A DNA stretch of 64,000 nucleotides from Pseudodesulfovibrio sp. JC047 (GTDB taxonomy: Bacteria > Desulfobacterota > Desulfovibrionia > Desulfovibrionales > Desulfovibrionaceae). The stretch lies in NCBI RefSeq assembly GCF_010468615.1, contig NZ_WUEH01000019.1, forward strand, positions 1 through 64,000. Direction: 5' to 3'. Below the pieces are notes generated by a model. It did no database searches. It was not told where the DNA came from and was given only the letters and a program-made list of their open reading frames with translations. This document shows, piece after piece, positions 26,312 to 35,820 of the stretch. The translations under genes were made by a program, and so were the position numbers. How positions within the stretch are numbered: the stretch's first letter is position 1; every line of letters starts with the position of its first letter.

Positions 26312-29300
26312 GTGAACGAAAAATACAAACGCCTTATCAAGCTCCTGAAAGAGCTGTTTCAGATAGATCGCCCTGACCTTGATTTCGGTATCTACCGGAT
26401 CATGAACCAGAAGCGGGACGAGATAACCCGGTTTCTGGATAAGGACTTGCTGCCTCAGGTGAAGCGATCCTTTGCCGAGTATGGCTCTGGTGGGCGTGGC
26501 GATATTCAGGAAGAGATGGATGAGGCGATCAAGCAAGCACAAGGACTTGGCGTGAATCCTGATGAGGTGCAAAAAGTTAAAGACCTCAGAGAAAAACTCG
26601 AAGCTGCCGTCGATGTCTCCGAGCTAGAAAACGAAGTCTATTCCCACCTCTACAATTTTTTCCGTCGTTACTACAAAGACGGCGATTTCCTGTCGCTCAG
26701 ACGCTACAAAAAGGACGTCTACGCCATCCCTTACGAAGGCGAAGAGGTAAAGCTCCATTGGGCCAATGCGGACCAGTATTATATCAAGTCTTCCGAGAAC
26801 TTCCGCGACTATACGTTCAAGCTGGGTGAGCTCCCCGAGAAAAAAGGAGAAGACACTCGCAAGACTGTTCATTTCAAGCTTGTTGAAGCTGACACCGAGA
26901 TTGCCAACAACAAGGCGCTTGAGGGGAAAGAACGCCGCTTTGTGCTGTGTGAAGACACACCCATGATCGAAGAAGATGGGGAGCTGTTCATCCGATTTGA
27001 TTACCGCCCGTTTGCCAAGAAGCAGGCACAGAAGAAGCTGAATGAAGCAGCTATAAAGACGCTGGAAAGCAACGTGGAGTTTGCCGGTTGGATTCGTGAA
27101 CTTTTCAAGGAAGACAACGGCACTCCCATACTGACCAAGCACCTCAACACATACACGGCCAAAAACTCTTTCGACTACTTCATCCACAAGGATCTCGGCG
27201 GCTTCCTGCGCCGGGAGCTGGACTTCTTTATCAAGAACGAAATCATGCATCTCGATGACATCGAGGAGGAATCCGTCCCTCGTGTGGAGCAGTATCTGAA
27301 TCAGATCAAAGTGCTCAGACAGATAGCCCACAAGCTCATCAAGTTCCTTGAGCAGTTGGAGAACTTCCAGAAAAAACTATGGCTCAAAAAGAAATTTGTT
27401 GTTGAGACAAACTACTGCATCACTTTGGATCGAGTGCCGGAAGAGCTGTATCCTGAGATATGTGCAAACGATGCCCAGAGAAAAGAATGGGTTGAGTTGT
27501 TTGCGATTGATGAGATTAAAAAAGAATTGGGGATTGAGGGATATTCTGAGCCGTTGACGGAAGATTTTTTACGGCAACAGCAATCATTACCACTAGATAC
27601 AATATTCTTTTCCAACGAGATAAAAAAAGTTGTTTTATCAGGAATTGATAATTATGAAACTAGAAATGATGGTCTTGTAATAAATGGAGAAAATTTTCAG
27701 ACACTAAATTTTCTTTCTCGTCGATACACTAAACAAATTCAATGTACATATATTGATCCTCCCTACAATACGGGAGGAGACGGCTTCGTTTACAAAGACA
27801 ACTATCAACACTCAAGTTGGCTCAGTATGATCAATGATAGGCTTCGACAACTCCCCACCCTAAGTGGGGTTGGAGCACCGTTTTTTGCAAGCGTAGACGA
27901 CAATGAACAAGCCCACTTCAAACAGTGCTTAGATTCTGTTTTTGGCGAATCTTGTTTTGAAACTCAAGTAATAGTGCAATCGAACAAACGAGGGCAAACA
28001 TACCAATCAATCGCTAAAACCCATGAATATCTTATTGTTTATGGGATTGGCTCTGTACCAGAGCTGCACGAACTCCCTAAAGAAGTAGCAAAGAATGCCT
28101 TAAAAGACTCCAAGGGTATATACGAACTGTGGGAACTCAGAAACAGAAATCCCAAATTTGGACGACATAACAGACCTAATCTCTACTACCCGTTCTATGT
28201 CGCCCATGAGACCACTGATAAAAATGGATATGCAAGCGTCTCACTTGCTGAGGATGATGACCACCTGCTTAAGGTTACTCCTAAAAACAGTGAAGGGGTA
28301 GATTCCTGTTGGCGATGGGGCACTGAAAAAGTGCAACAGGCATTAACTGAAGAGCCTTTGTCTGTTTTAGTCGCCAAACAAAAGCGAGATGGCGGCTGGA
28401 ACATATATGAAAAAGCGAGAAAAGGGACCAAAAAGGCTAAGTCGATTTGGGAAGAAACTGAAGTTATAAATGAGCAAGGCACAGTTGAGTTGCGGCATCT
28501 TGGTTTTAGAGAATTTGGTTTTCCGAAGCCTGTAGGACTTCTCAAAAAAATAATTCAAGTTGGTGCCAATAAAAAAGATTTGATTTTGGACTTTTTCGCA
28601 GGTTCTGGGACAACAGGCCATGCAGTGATTAGTAAGAATCACGAAGATGGCGGGAAGCGCAAATACATCCTAGTCGAAATGGGGGACCACTTTAAGACGG
28701 TTATCCTCCCACGATTAAAAAAGGTAATTTACTCTAGCGACTGGCGAGATGGGAAACCTGTTTCACGTCAAGGCTCTAGCCATATGTTTAAGTATATCTC
28801 CCTTGAATCATACGAAGACGCCCTCAACAACCTCACTATCAAGCGCACAGACACACAAAAGGGGCTCCTCGACACCTCCCTCGCCCTCAAAGAAGAGTAC
28901 ATGCTCTCCTACATGATGGACATGGAGACCGAGGGAAGCGCTTCCCTGCTCAACGTGGACCGCTTTGACGATCCGTGGAACTACACCATGAAGATCGCCA
29001 CCGGCAGTGCTGGGGAAACCAAGGTGCGCCCCGTCGATCTGGTGGAGACCTTCAACTACCTCATCGGCCTCACCGTGATCCGCCGTGATTTCATCCGAGG
29101 CATCGAGGTCATCGAAGGCACCAGCCCGGACGGCAACAACGTACTCGTCATCTGGCGCAACACAAACGAGACCAATAACGAACAACTGGACGAATTCTTC
29201 CGCAAACAGGACTACAACACCCGCGACACCGAATTCGACCTCATCTACGTCAACGGCGACAACAACCTCGAAAACCTTCGCCGCCCCGACCAAACCTGGA

Positions 29301-29359
29301 AAGTCCGGCTCATAGAAGACGATTTCAAACAACTCATGTTTGACGTGGAGGATGTGTAA
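26312..29359 (+). CDS. Beta-class N6-adenine DNA methyltransferase (Mod-like) of the defence operon
   Basis: A 1015-residue protein. A helical N-terminal third of unknown function is followed by the methyltransferase. The catalytic motif DPPYNTGGDG lies near residue 481 and the SAM motif FFAGSGTTGHAV near residue 762. That order (catalytic first, SAM last) with recognition sequence between them is the beta class, as in type III Mod. It starts at GTG 26312 after AGGAGA. Bases about 27400-28850, covering the recognition region, are visibly more AT-rich than the two ends, suggesting exchange of the specificity segment. It would modify host DNA so that the Res-like protein spares it. Confidence 0.88.
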   Translation: MNEKYKRLIKLLKELFQIDRPDLDFGIYRIMNQKRDEITRFLDKDLLPQVKRSFAEYGSGGRGDIQEEMDEAIKQAQGLGVNPDEVQKVKDLREKLEAAVDVSELENEVYSHLYNFFRRYYKDGDFLSLRRYKKDVYAIPYEGEEVKLHWANADQYYIKSSENFRDYTFKLGELPEKKGEDTRKTVHFKLVEADTEIANNKALEGKERRFVLCEDTPMIEEDGELFIRFDYRPFAKKQAQKKLNEAAIKTLESNVEFAGWIRELFKEDNGTPILTKHLNTYTAKNSFDYFIHKDLGGFLRRELDFFIKNEIMHLDDIEEESVPRVEQYLNQIKVLRQIAHKLIKFLEQLENFQKKLWLKKKFVVETNYCITLDRVPEELYPEICANDAQRKEWVELFAIDEIKKELGIEGYSEPLTEDFLRQQQSLPLDTIFFSNEIKKVVLSGIDNYETRNDGLVINGENFQTLNFLSRRYTKQIQCTYIDPPYNTGGDGFVYKDNYQHSSWLSMINDRLRQLPTLSGVGAPFFASVDDNEQAHFKQCLDSVFGESCFETQVIVQSNKRGQTYQSIAKTHEYLIVYGIGSVPELHELPKEVAKNALKDSKGIYELWELRNRNPKFGRHNRPNLYYPFYVAHETTDKNGYASVSLAEDDDHLLKVTPKNSEGVDSCWRWGTEKVQQALTEEPLSVLVAKQKRDGGWNIYEKARKGTKKAKSIWEETEVINEQGTVELRHLGFREFGFPKPVGLLKKIIQVGANKKDLILDFFAGSGTTGHAVISKNHEDGGKRKYILVEMGDHFKTVILPRLKKVIYSSDWRDGKPVSRQGSSHMFKYISLESYEDALNNLTIKRTDTQKGLLDTSLALKEEYMLSYMMDMETEGSASLLNVDRFDDPWNYTMKIATGSAGETKVRPVDLVETFNYLIGLTVIRRDFIRGIEVIEGTSPDGNNVLVIWRNTNETNNEQLDEFFRKQDYNTRDTEFDLIYVNGDNNLENLRRPDQTWKVRLIEDDFKQLMFDVEDV

Positions 29360-30523
29360 ATGGAACGCCACTTATCCGAAATTTCGATTAAGGGATTCAA
29401 GTCGATTCGAAACCTGGAAGCCCTCAAGCTGAAAGACATCAACATCCTCATTGGAGCCAATGGCGCGGGCAAAAGTAATTTTGTCGAGTTCTTCAAAATG
29501 CTCCGCTCAACCATGATGGGCAACCTCGACAGCTTCATAGAAAAAGGCGGGGGTATTAACGATTTCCTCCACAACGGACCTAAGCGCACAAAGCAGATTG
29601 AAGCTTCGCTTATGGCTGGAGGCGAAAGAGAGACATTTCTCCTCACACGGTCATCAAGAGAGACTGCGGTTGCACAAGATATGGGAGGAAAGGTTCTCAC
29701 CGGTGCGGCACTAGGCGCGATTCTTGGTGCTTTTCTGGGCGGGAATAAGGGAGCTGCATGGGGAGGCACTGCAGGAGCTATTCTCGCAGGGGAAGGATCA
29801 GCCCGAGACACCAAGCAACCTGTAGAAGTTGAAAGCACCTTGAGAAATGCCGACAAAACCAAAGAGGCTTTTGTCGATATTGCCCCCTACCATTTCCAGG
29901 ACACAAGCGCTCACTCTGCAATGCGGACATCTGAAATAATTCAAGATAACCAATTCCTGCGTATGGATGCCGCCAACATTGCTCCTTTTCTGCTACGCCT
30001 CAAAAATGAAGAGCCGAGAGCTTACGATGACATTATCGAAGCAATTCAAACAGTAGCTCCTTTCTTCAAAGACTTCACAATGAATGTGGTCAAACGAGGA
30101 GAAAAAGAAAGCGTCAACTTGGAGTGGTACCAGAAGGGTTCTGAAAATTACCCTATGCAACCACACCACCTGTCTGATGGAACCATCAGATTCATATGCC
30201 TGGCCACCGCCCTATTGCAGCCCAATCCCCCGGCCATCATCATTATCGACGAGCTTGAGCTTGGCCTGCATCCCTTTGCCATCAGCATCCTTGCAGAACT
30301 TATCGGAGCAGCAGCAGAAAAATCCCAGCTTATCATTGCCACCCAATCAGCTTCTCTTGTCGATCACTTCGACCCGGAAGATGTGATTGTTGCGAACAGG
30401 AATGATGGAGCATCGTCTTTTAGACGACTACGTACCAACGAGCTCAATGTGTGGTTGGAAGACTACACTCTCGGCGACCTCTGGCGAAAGAACGTCTTTG
30501 AGGGGGGGCCAAGGTATGAATAA
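29360..30523 (+). CDS. AAA ATPase (OLD/RecF-like) with an internal glycine zipper
   Basis: A 387-residue ABC-type ATPase. Walker A is GANGAGKS (residues 32-39), signature-like LSDGTIRF, Walker B IIIIDELELGLHP, and an ATQSASLVDHF switch region. Residues 108-147, where relatives carry a helical insertion, form a glycine zipper (GAALGAILGAFLGG, then GTAGAILAGEG), a pattern typical of membrane-inserting or oligomerising helices. The start codon abuts the methyltransferase stop, and the next gene overlaps this one by 8 bases, so all are coupled. With the following TOPRIM-like protein it resembles split OLD or PARIS pairs. Membrane action by the zipper is inference. Confidence 0.8.
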   Translation: MERHLSEISIKGFKSIRNLEALKLKDINILIGANGAGKSNFVEFFKMLRSTMMGNLDSFIEKGGGINDFLHNGPKRTKQIEASLMAGGERETFLLTRSSRETAVAQDMGGKVLTGAALGAILGAFLGGNKGAAWGGTAGAILAGEGSARDTKQPVEVESTLRNADKTKEAFVDIAPYHFQDTSAHSAMRTSEIIQDNQFLRMDAANIAPFLLRLKNEEPRAYDDIIEAIQTVAPFFKDFTMNVVKRGEKESVNLEWYQKGSENYPMQPHHLSDGTIRFICLATALLQPNPPAIIIIDELELGLHPFAISILAELIGAAAEKSQLIIATQSASLVDHFDPEDVIVANRNDGASSFRRLRTNELNVWLEDYTLGDLWRKNVFEGGPRYE

Positions 30524-31193
30524 CAAACTTACAGTGGTTGTTATTGTCGAAGGGCCTACAGAAAAAGGGTTTGTCAACAATGTGCTCGCCCCGGAGTTTG
30601 GCGCGAAAAACATCTTTTTCTATGCAACTATAATTGGAAAAGATAACCACAAGGGTGGAGACGTTAAGTTTGACCGGGTGTCCCCATTTTTCAGAAATTT
30701 TTTAAAACAACGTGCCGATACAATTGTAACCACCATGTTTGATTTCTTTCGAATCGACACCAAGTGGCCAGGTATTTCTGACGTAACTGCGAATATGAAA
30801 GCGCATGATATTGGCGTCGCGGTAGAAAAGGCTACCTATGAAGCTGTTAAAGCAGCTTATCCTGACTTACGAGTTGCTGATCGCTTAATTCCGTATATTT
30901 CCATGCACGAATTTGAAGCCTTGCTGTTCAGCTCTCCTGAATACCTAGCCTTGGGAATCGACGTAGAAGAGAAACATATTCAAAACATAGTAGACAGCTC
31001 CGGCGAGCCCGAAGAAATCAACACAGGCCCGGAAACAGCCCCTGCAAAACGAATCCAAAACCTGTGCCCCAGAAAATACAAAAAGACGATTGAGGGACCG
31101 AACATCGCCCAAGCAATTGGCTTGGAGACAATCCGTCAACAATGCCCCCATTTCAACTCCTGGCTCGTTAAACTCGAAGCCTTAGTGGATTAA
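30516..31193 (+). CDS. DUF4276 (TOPRIM-like) protein
   Basis: A 225-residue protein beginning VVVIVEGPTEKGFVNNVLAP, the DUF4276 N-terminus. Its glutamate corresponds to the TOPRIM-type acidic residue. The family hallmark YISMHEFEALLFSSPE lies near residue 130, and TMFDFF corresponds to the second acidic site. DUF4276 proteins are commonly paired with an upstream AAA ATPase. The start ATG overlaps the ATPase stop by 8 bases, so stoichiometric synthesis is likely. A nuclease or toxin role triggered by the ATPase is inferred by analogy with OLD-family and PARIS partners. Confidence 0.78.
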   Translation: MNNKLTVVVIVEGPTEKGFVNNVLAPEFGAKNIFFYATIIGKDNHKGGDVKFDRVSPFFRNFLKQRADTIVTTMFDFFRIDTKWPGISDVTANMKAHDIGVAVEKATYEAVKAAYPDLRVADRLIPYISMHEFEALLFSSPEYLALGIDVEEKHIQNIVDSSGEPEEINTGPETAPAKRIQNLCPRKYKKTIEGPNIAQAIGLETIRQQCPHFNSWLVKLEALVD

Positions 31194-31198
31194 TATAC

Positions 31199-34100
31199 AT
31201 GCCTATCCCGTTCTATAAACGTCTTGCCCTCAACAAGTGGCTTTTCAGCCTCTTCGGCGCAAAGAAATTCGAAGACCTTGCCAAGCATCTTACTGATGAC
31301 AGTCTTGAAGGTTTTGACGAAGACAACATCAGCAGATTCGTCCAGGTCCTCATCCCTCATCTTCCGATTGGCTCTTCGCTGACCAAAGAACGGCTTCTGG
31401 GATACGACGAAAACATCGTCAGGCATTGGAAGACTATGGCAGAACCTCGCTCTCATGGCAGTAAGCTTATTACCCCTAAATACTTCCAGTACCTCTCCCT
31501 GCTTTTTACAGAAATTTATTTAGAGAGATATTTTCAGGACAAGGAAAGCCTGCTGGGTGAACTGAATGCATTTCTGCTCAAGTTTAACGACGGATTGAGG
31601 AATGCTGATAAAGTCAGCAAATTCAAAATCAATGAGCTCAACAAACTCGCCTTCTGGAATGCCACCGGATCGGGCAAGACGCTGCTCATGCACATCAATA
31701 TTCTTCAGTACAAACACTACCTGAAGAAATACGGGCACGAACGCGACCTCAACCGGATCATCCTGCTCACGCCAAACGAAGGGCTGTCCCTCCAACATTT
31801 AGGAGAATTTAAGCTCTCCAAAATGCCCGCGCACATGTTCCGAAAGGACCAAACGAGCCGCCATCTGAAGCAGATCGAAATCATCGACATCCACAAACTC
31901 AAAGACGATTCCGGCGACAAGACCGTGGCCGTTGATTCCTTCGAGGGCAACAACCTCGTGCTCGTCGACGAAGGCCATAAAGGTTCGGGCGGCAAGGAGT
32001 GGATGGAAAAACGCAACAAACTCTGCGAGCAAGGCTTTTCTTTCGAATACTCGGCAACCTTCGGCCAGGCGCTCAAGGCTGCGAACAAGCCGAAGCTGAC
32101 CGAACAGTATGCCAAGTGCATCATTTTTGACTATTCGTATCGCTATTTCTACAAAGACGGTTACGGCAAAGACTACAAAATCCTGAACCTTTCCGAAGAA
32201 ACTGACCAAGAGAGAATGGATTTATATCTCTCAGCCTGCCTGCTTTCATTCTACCAGCAGGTGCGACTATTCGAGGAAGGGCACAAGAAATTGCGTCCGT
32301 TCAACATCCACCGCCCCCTCTGGGTCTTCGTCGGCGGCAGAGTTAATGCTGTCCGCAAAGAAAGAGGGCAAGACGTCTCGGACGTTACTGCTGTCCTGCG
32401 GTTTCTCAGCATATTTACCAAAGACAAGAAGGCCAGCTCTGCTGCTCTGGATCGTATCCTCAGCGGAACTGATGGCCTCACTGATGCTAATGGTCGCAGT
32501 ATTTTTGCTGCCACGTTTGGGCATCTGAAGATTGCGAAACTCACAGCTGAAGAAGTTTTCGATGATATCTTGAAGCGTGTCTTTCACGCGCGAACTCCGG
32601 GCAAAATCCACGTCGAGCATCTCAAAGGCGGTGACGGTGAAATCGCACTCAAACTGGGTGAAGGAAACGATCCCTTTGGTGTGATCAATGTTGGCGACGC
32701 CAAAAAGCTCTGGAAGCTTTGCGATAAGCTGGATGAGCTTGTCGCCATTGAGAAAGATTTTTCGGAATCTCTGTTCCAAAAAATTAACGACGAAGATGGT
32801 GGCATCAATCTGCTTATTGGTTCAAAGAAGTTCACCGAGGGCTGGAATAGCTGGCGCGTCAGCACCATGGGGCTGATGAACATCGGCCGAAGCGAAGGGT
32901 CTGAAATCATACAGCTTTTCGGACGCGGCGTGCGTTTGAAGGGATATGATTTTTGCCTCAAACGAAGCAAAGAGGTTCGTGATGTTCCAAAGCCCGACTT
33001 CATCACTACCTGCGAAACGCTTAATATCTTCGGTGTCCGTGCCGACTACATGCAGCAATTCAAAGAATTTCTTGAAGAGGAAGGCCTTCCCGCCGAAGTC
33101 GAAGAGTTTGTGCTTCCGGCCATCCGTAACCTGGGCAAGGTCAAGCTCAAGGTGCCAAGCGTTTCTGACGATGTGAACTTCAAAAAAGAAGAAAGAACGA
33201 CTCTGGCCACTCCGCCTGAGAGGCTCACCAAACGGCCTTTCACCCTCGACTGGTATCCCAAGATCCAAGCCATCGTTTCCGAGGCTCACCAAGGGGCTTT
33301 TGCCGATGGCGAAAAGCATGAAGTCTGGAGACTCGAAGAGAGACATTTAGCCTTCATCAATTGGGACGAGATTTTCTTTGAGCTCGTTCGCTACAAAAAC
33401 GAACGTAGCTGGTTTAATTTCAATCTCAACAAGGAGCTGCTGAAAGACCTCATTCTTGAAGGCGGCTGGTTCAAGCTACAGATTCCAGAAGAAGAAATTG
33501 AACCCACCAGTTTCACGAATATTCGACGTTGCCAGGAAGTCATCGTCGCCTTGCTTAAGAAGTATTGCGATCGGTTCTACGGGTACAAGAAAGACGAGTT
33601 TGAGAAGCCGCATATGGGCTACAAGGAAATCACTCCTGATGATCCCAATTTCTTTGACGAGTACCGGATTGCTGTCGACAAGTCTGCAGAAAACATCATT
33701 AGGGAAGTCCAAGAACTTCAGGAAGCAATCAACAACGGCGACCTCAAAGACCAAGGCCTTCAGCTTCAATCTTTTGTTTTCCAACAGCACCTCTACTATC
33801 CACTCCTGCATGTAAACGGGAAGGAAACATCAGCTCTCGTCAAAGTCACGCCAGTAGACCTCAATGAAGGAGAAAAGGACTTCGTCTTCGACCTCCGAAA
33901 ATTCTACGACACTAACACAAGTTGGTTCGAAGGCCGCGAGCTTTATCTGTTGCGCAACCTGAGCAAAGGCAAAGGCATTGGTTTCTTCGAAGCCGAGAAT
34001 TTCCATCCGGACTTCATCCTCTGGCTTGTAGAAGACGGCAAGCAGCACATCGCTTTTGTAGACCCTAAGGGCATTCTGCGCCTGCGAGGCCTGGAAGATC

Positions 34101-34318
34101 CCAAAATCATGTTCTTCGAAAAGGTCAAAGAGCTTGAGCATCGCCTCAAAAATGACAACGTCACCATGACCTCATTCATTGTCTCGAACACACCTCTGGA
34201 AGAAGTCAAATGGTGGTCAGGTGGCGATGCCGTTGAATTTGGCAAGCGCAATGTGCTATTTCAGAAAGAAGATAAAAGGATATACGTTAAAACGCTTTTA
34301 GAGGAACTTATCGCATAA
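31199..34318 (+). CDS. Type III Res-like helicase-endonuclease
   Basis: A 1039-residue protein. The superfamily 2 helicase part has Walker A ATGSGKT (from about residue 155), a DEGH variant of motif II (from residue 257) and motif VI QLFGRGVRL. Near the C-terminus, HPDFILWL with D938 and FVDPKG with D955 and K957 fit a PD-(D/E)xK nuclease core. This is the layout of type III Res subunits. It starts 5 bases after the DUF4276 stop and is the last gene of the operon. No terminator is visible before the IS element. It most likely cleaves unmodified invading DNA with the Mod-like partner. Confidence 0.85.
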   Translation: MPIPFYKRLALNKWLFSLFGAKKFEDLAKHLTDDSLEGFDEDNISRFVQVLIPHLPIGSSLTKERLLGYDENIVRHWKTMAEPRSHGSKLITPKYFQYLSLLFTEIYLERYFQDKESLLGELNAFLLKFNDGLRNADKVSKFKINELNKLAFWNATGSGKTLLMHINILQYKHYLKKYGHERDLNRIILLTPNEGLSLQHLGEFKLSKMPAHMFRKDQTSRHLKQIEIIDIHKLKDDSGDKTVAVDSFEGNNLVLVDEGHKGSGGKEWMEKRNKLCEQGFSFEYSATFGQALKAANKPKLTEQYAKCIIFDYSYRYFYKDGYGKDYKILNLSEETDQERMDLYLSACLLSFYQQVRLFEEGHKKLRPFNIHRPLWVFVGGRVNAVRKERGQDVSDVTAVLRFLSIFTKDKKASSAALDRILSGTDGLTDANGRSIFAATFGHLKIAKLTAEEVFDDILKRVFHARTPGKIHVEHLKGGDGEIALKLGEGNDPFGVINVGDAKKLWKLCDKLDELVAIEKDFSESLFQKINDEDGGINLLIGSKKFTEGWNSWRVSTMGLMNIGRSEGSEIIQLFGRGVRLKGYDFCLKRSKEVRDVPKPDFITTCETLNIFGVRADYMQQFKEFLEEEGLPAEVEEFVLPAIRNLGKVKLKVPSVSDDVNFKKEERTTLATPPERLTKRPFTLDWYPKIQAIVSEAHQGAFADGEKHEVWRLEERHLAFINWDEIFFELVRYKNERSWFNFNLNKELLKDLILEGGWFKLQIPEEEIEPTSFTNIRRCQEVIVALLKKYCDRFYGYKKDEFEKPHMGYKEITPDDPNFFDEYRIAVDKSAENIIREVQELQEAINNGDLKDQGLQLQSFVFQQHLYYPLLHVNGKETSALVKVTPVDLNEGEKDFVFDLRKFYDTNTSWFEGRELYLLRNLSKGKGIGFFEAENFHPDFILWLVEDGKQHIAFVDPKGILRLRGLEDPKIMFFEKVKELEHRLKNDNVTMTSFIVSNTPLEEVKWWSGGDAVEFGKRNVLFQKEDKRIYVKTLLEELIA

Positions 34319-34405
34319 AGGACAGAAGTGGGTCGGTAATCCCCCCGAAAAAAAGTAGTTCTGAAAAGTAGAATTTTCTCGTAATCAAAACGCAGGAGAT
34401 TTTAC

Positions 34406-34672
34406 ATGAAGAAGTCCCGTTATTCCGACAGTCAAATTTTGAGTATTTTGAAGCAGGCCGAAAACGGCGTGCCCGTGGTTGAGCTTTGCCGTGAACACGG
34501 TATGAGTAGCGCTACCTTCTATAAATGGCGTTCCAAATATGGCGGCATGGACGCTTCTCTGATGGCTCGCATGAAGGAGCTGGAGAAGGAAAACCGACTT
34601 CTCAAGCGCATGTATGCCGAAGAAAAGATGAACGCCGAAGTCGTTGCAGAGGCACTTGCAAAAAACTGGTAA
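34406..34672 (+). CDS. IS3-family transposase OrfA
   Basis: An 88-residue DNA-binding protein with helix-turn-helix [24 protein letters not shown] and a leucine-rich C-terminal helix. It resembles OrfA of the IS407/IS511 side of the IS3 family. The run of six A at 34660-34665, just before the stop, is a site for -1 frameshifting into OrfB to make the full transposase. Confidence 0.92.
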   Translation: MKKSRYSDSQILSILKQAENGVPVVELCREHGMSSATFYKWRSKYGGMDASLMARMKELEKENRLLKRMYAEEKMNAEVVAEALAKNW

Positions 34673-35493
34673 GGCCGTCTCGTCGCCGCGAGATGGCCAA
34701 AAAAGCCGTGAAAAGGAAACGGTTGAATATTCGGCAGTCCTGTGAAGCTTTCGACATTAGCCAGACATGCTACAGGTACGAACCAAAATTGTCGGCCGAG
34801 AATGAACGTGTGGCGGATTGGCTTATTCGTCTGACCACCAATCAGCGCAACTGGGGATTCGGACTATATTTTCTATACCTGCGTAACGTCAAAAAGTTTG
34901 GCTGGAATCACAAACGCGTGTACCGGATTTATTGCGAACTGGAATTAAACATGAGAATCAAGCCTAAAAAACGTCTAGTACGCGAGAAGCCTGAACCGCT
35001 CGCCCAACCTAAGGCGATCAACCAAGCGTGGTCTATGGATTTCATGCACGACCAGTTGCGGGATGGCCGCAGCTATCGATTGTTCAATGTGATTGACGAC
35101 TTTAACCGGGAAGGCTTGGGCATCGAAGTGGACTTTTCATTGCCAGCTGATCGGGTGATCCGCTCCTTGGAACAAATCATTGAATGGCGTGGTATGCCAC
35201 AGGCAATTCGTTGCGACAATGGTCCTGAATATATTAGCCATCGGCTTCAGATTTGGGCGAAGAAAAAGGATATCCGGTTTGATTACATCCAGCCAGGCAA
35301 GCCACAGCAAAATGCATATGTTGAACGATTTAATCGGACTGTGCGTTATGACTGGCTCAACCAATATTTGTTTAAAAGCATACAAGAGGTTCAGGAGCAT
35401 GCCACCAAGTGGCTTTGGACATACAACAATGAACGACCGCATCTTGCCCTTGGGGGGATCCCCCCAAGGGCAAGACTGACCGAGGTAGCGTAG
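34666..35493 (+). CDS. IS3-family transposase OrfB (DDE integrase domain), expressed by -1 frameshift
   Basis: Provides the catalytic domain. The DDE triad is visible in [20 protein letters not shown] and [15 protein letters not shown]. The frame is open from 34525, upstream of the slip site. A stand-alone start could be the ATG in [12 protein letters not shown] (34693), but fusion to OrfA by the -1 shift at the A6 run is the usual mode. The coordinates begin just after the slip. It ends 39 bases before the right inverted repeat end, as in related elements. Confidence 0.9.
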   Translation: MVRPSRRREMAKKAVKRKRLNIRQSCEAFDISQTCYRYEPKLSAENERVADWLIRLTTNQRNWGFGLYFLYLRNVKKFGWNHKRVYRIYCELELNMRIKPKKRLVREKPEPLAQPKAINQAWSMDFMHDQLRDGRSYRLFNVIDDFNREGLGIEVDFSLPADRVIRSLEQIIEWRGMPQAIRCDNGPEYISHRLQIWAKKKDIRFDYIQPGKPQQNAYVERFNRTVRYDWLNQYLFKSIQEVQEHATKWLWTYNNERPHLALGGIPPRARLTEVA

Positions 35494-35628
35494 TCTCTAC
35501 TTTTCAGACTGACTAGAAAGGGGAGGATTACCTTAACAGTTCGAAATCATTTCCTTTTGAATTGCTGATCATCCCAACCTCCTTCAATTGAATCACAGAT
35601 GAAGGGAAAAACTAGCACAAGGGCGGCC

Positions 35629-35670
35629 TAGTCTCTACTTTTCAAGCCTACTGAAAATAAAAGAATTACC
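35629..35670 (+). mobile_element. Relic right end of a second related IS
   Basis: TAGTCTCTACTTTTCA at the start and ATTACC at the end match the intact element's right end, with drift between. No transposase sequence precedes it, so only the terminus remains. It suggests an earlier insertion or one-ended loss next to the intact copy. The remaining bases from 35533 to 35820 carry no supportable gene. Confidence 0.6.
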
Positions 35671-35820
35671 GAACGACCTCATGAATATCTCTACAACATG
35701 ACGCCAATTAAATCTGCTGCCCAGAGGGGAGGGAATCCCCCGGCCCTCTGGACAAACCCGAAAATACAGTGAAAATTTCTATTCGTAGGAGCCCCTGAGA
35801 TGCAGAATTTCACACAGGCT

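Larger units (their letters stand above)
34335..35532 (+). mobile_element. IS3-family insertion sequence, apparently intact
   Basis: About 1.2 kb bounded by imperfect inverted repeats: the left end starts GGTAATCCCCCC and the right end is the complement of GGTAATCCTCCC, both with CTGAAAAGTAGA further in. It contains orfA and orfB in overlapping frames with an A6 slippery run. No clear target duplication is seen at the ends. It separates the defence operon from the polysaccharide cluster. Confidence 0.9.
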
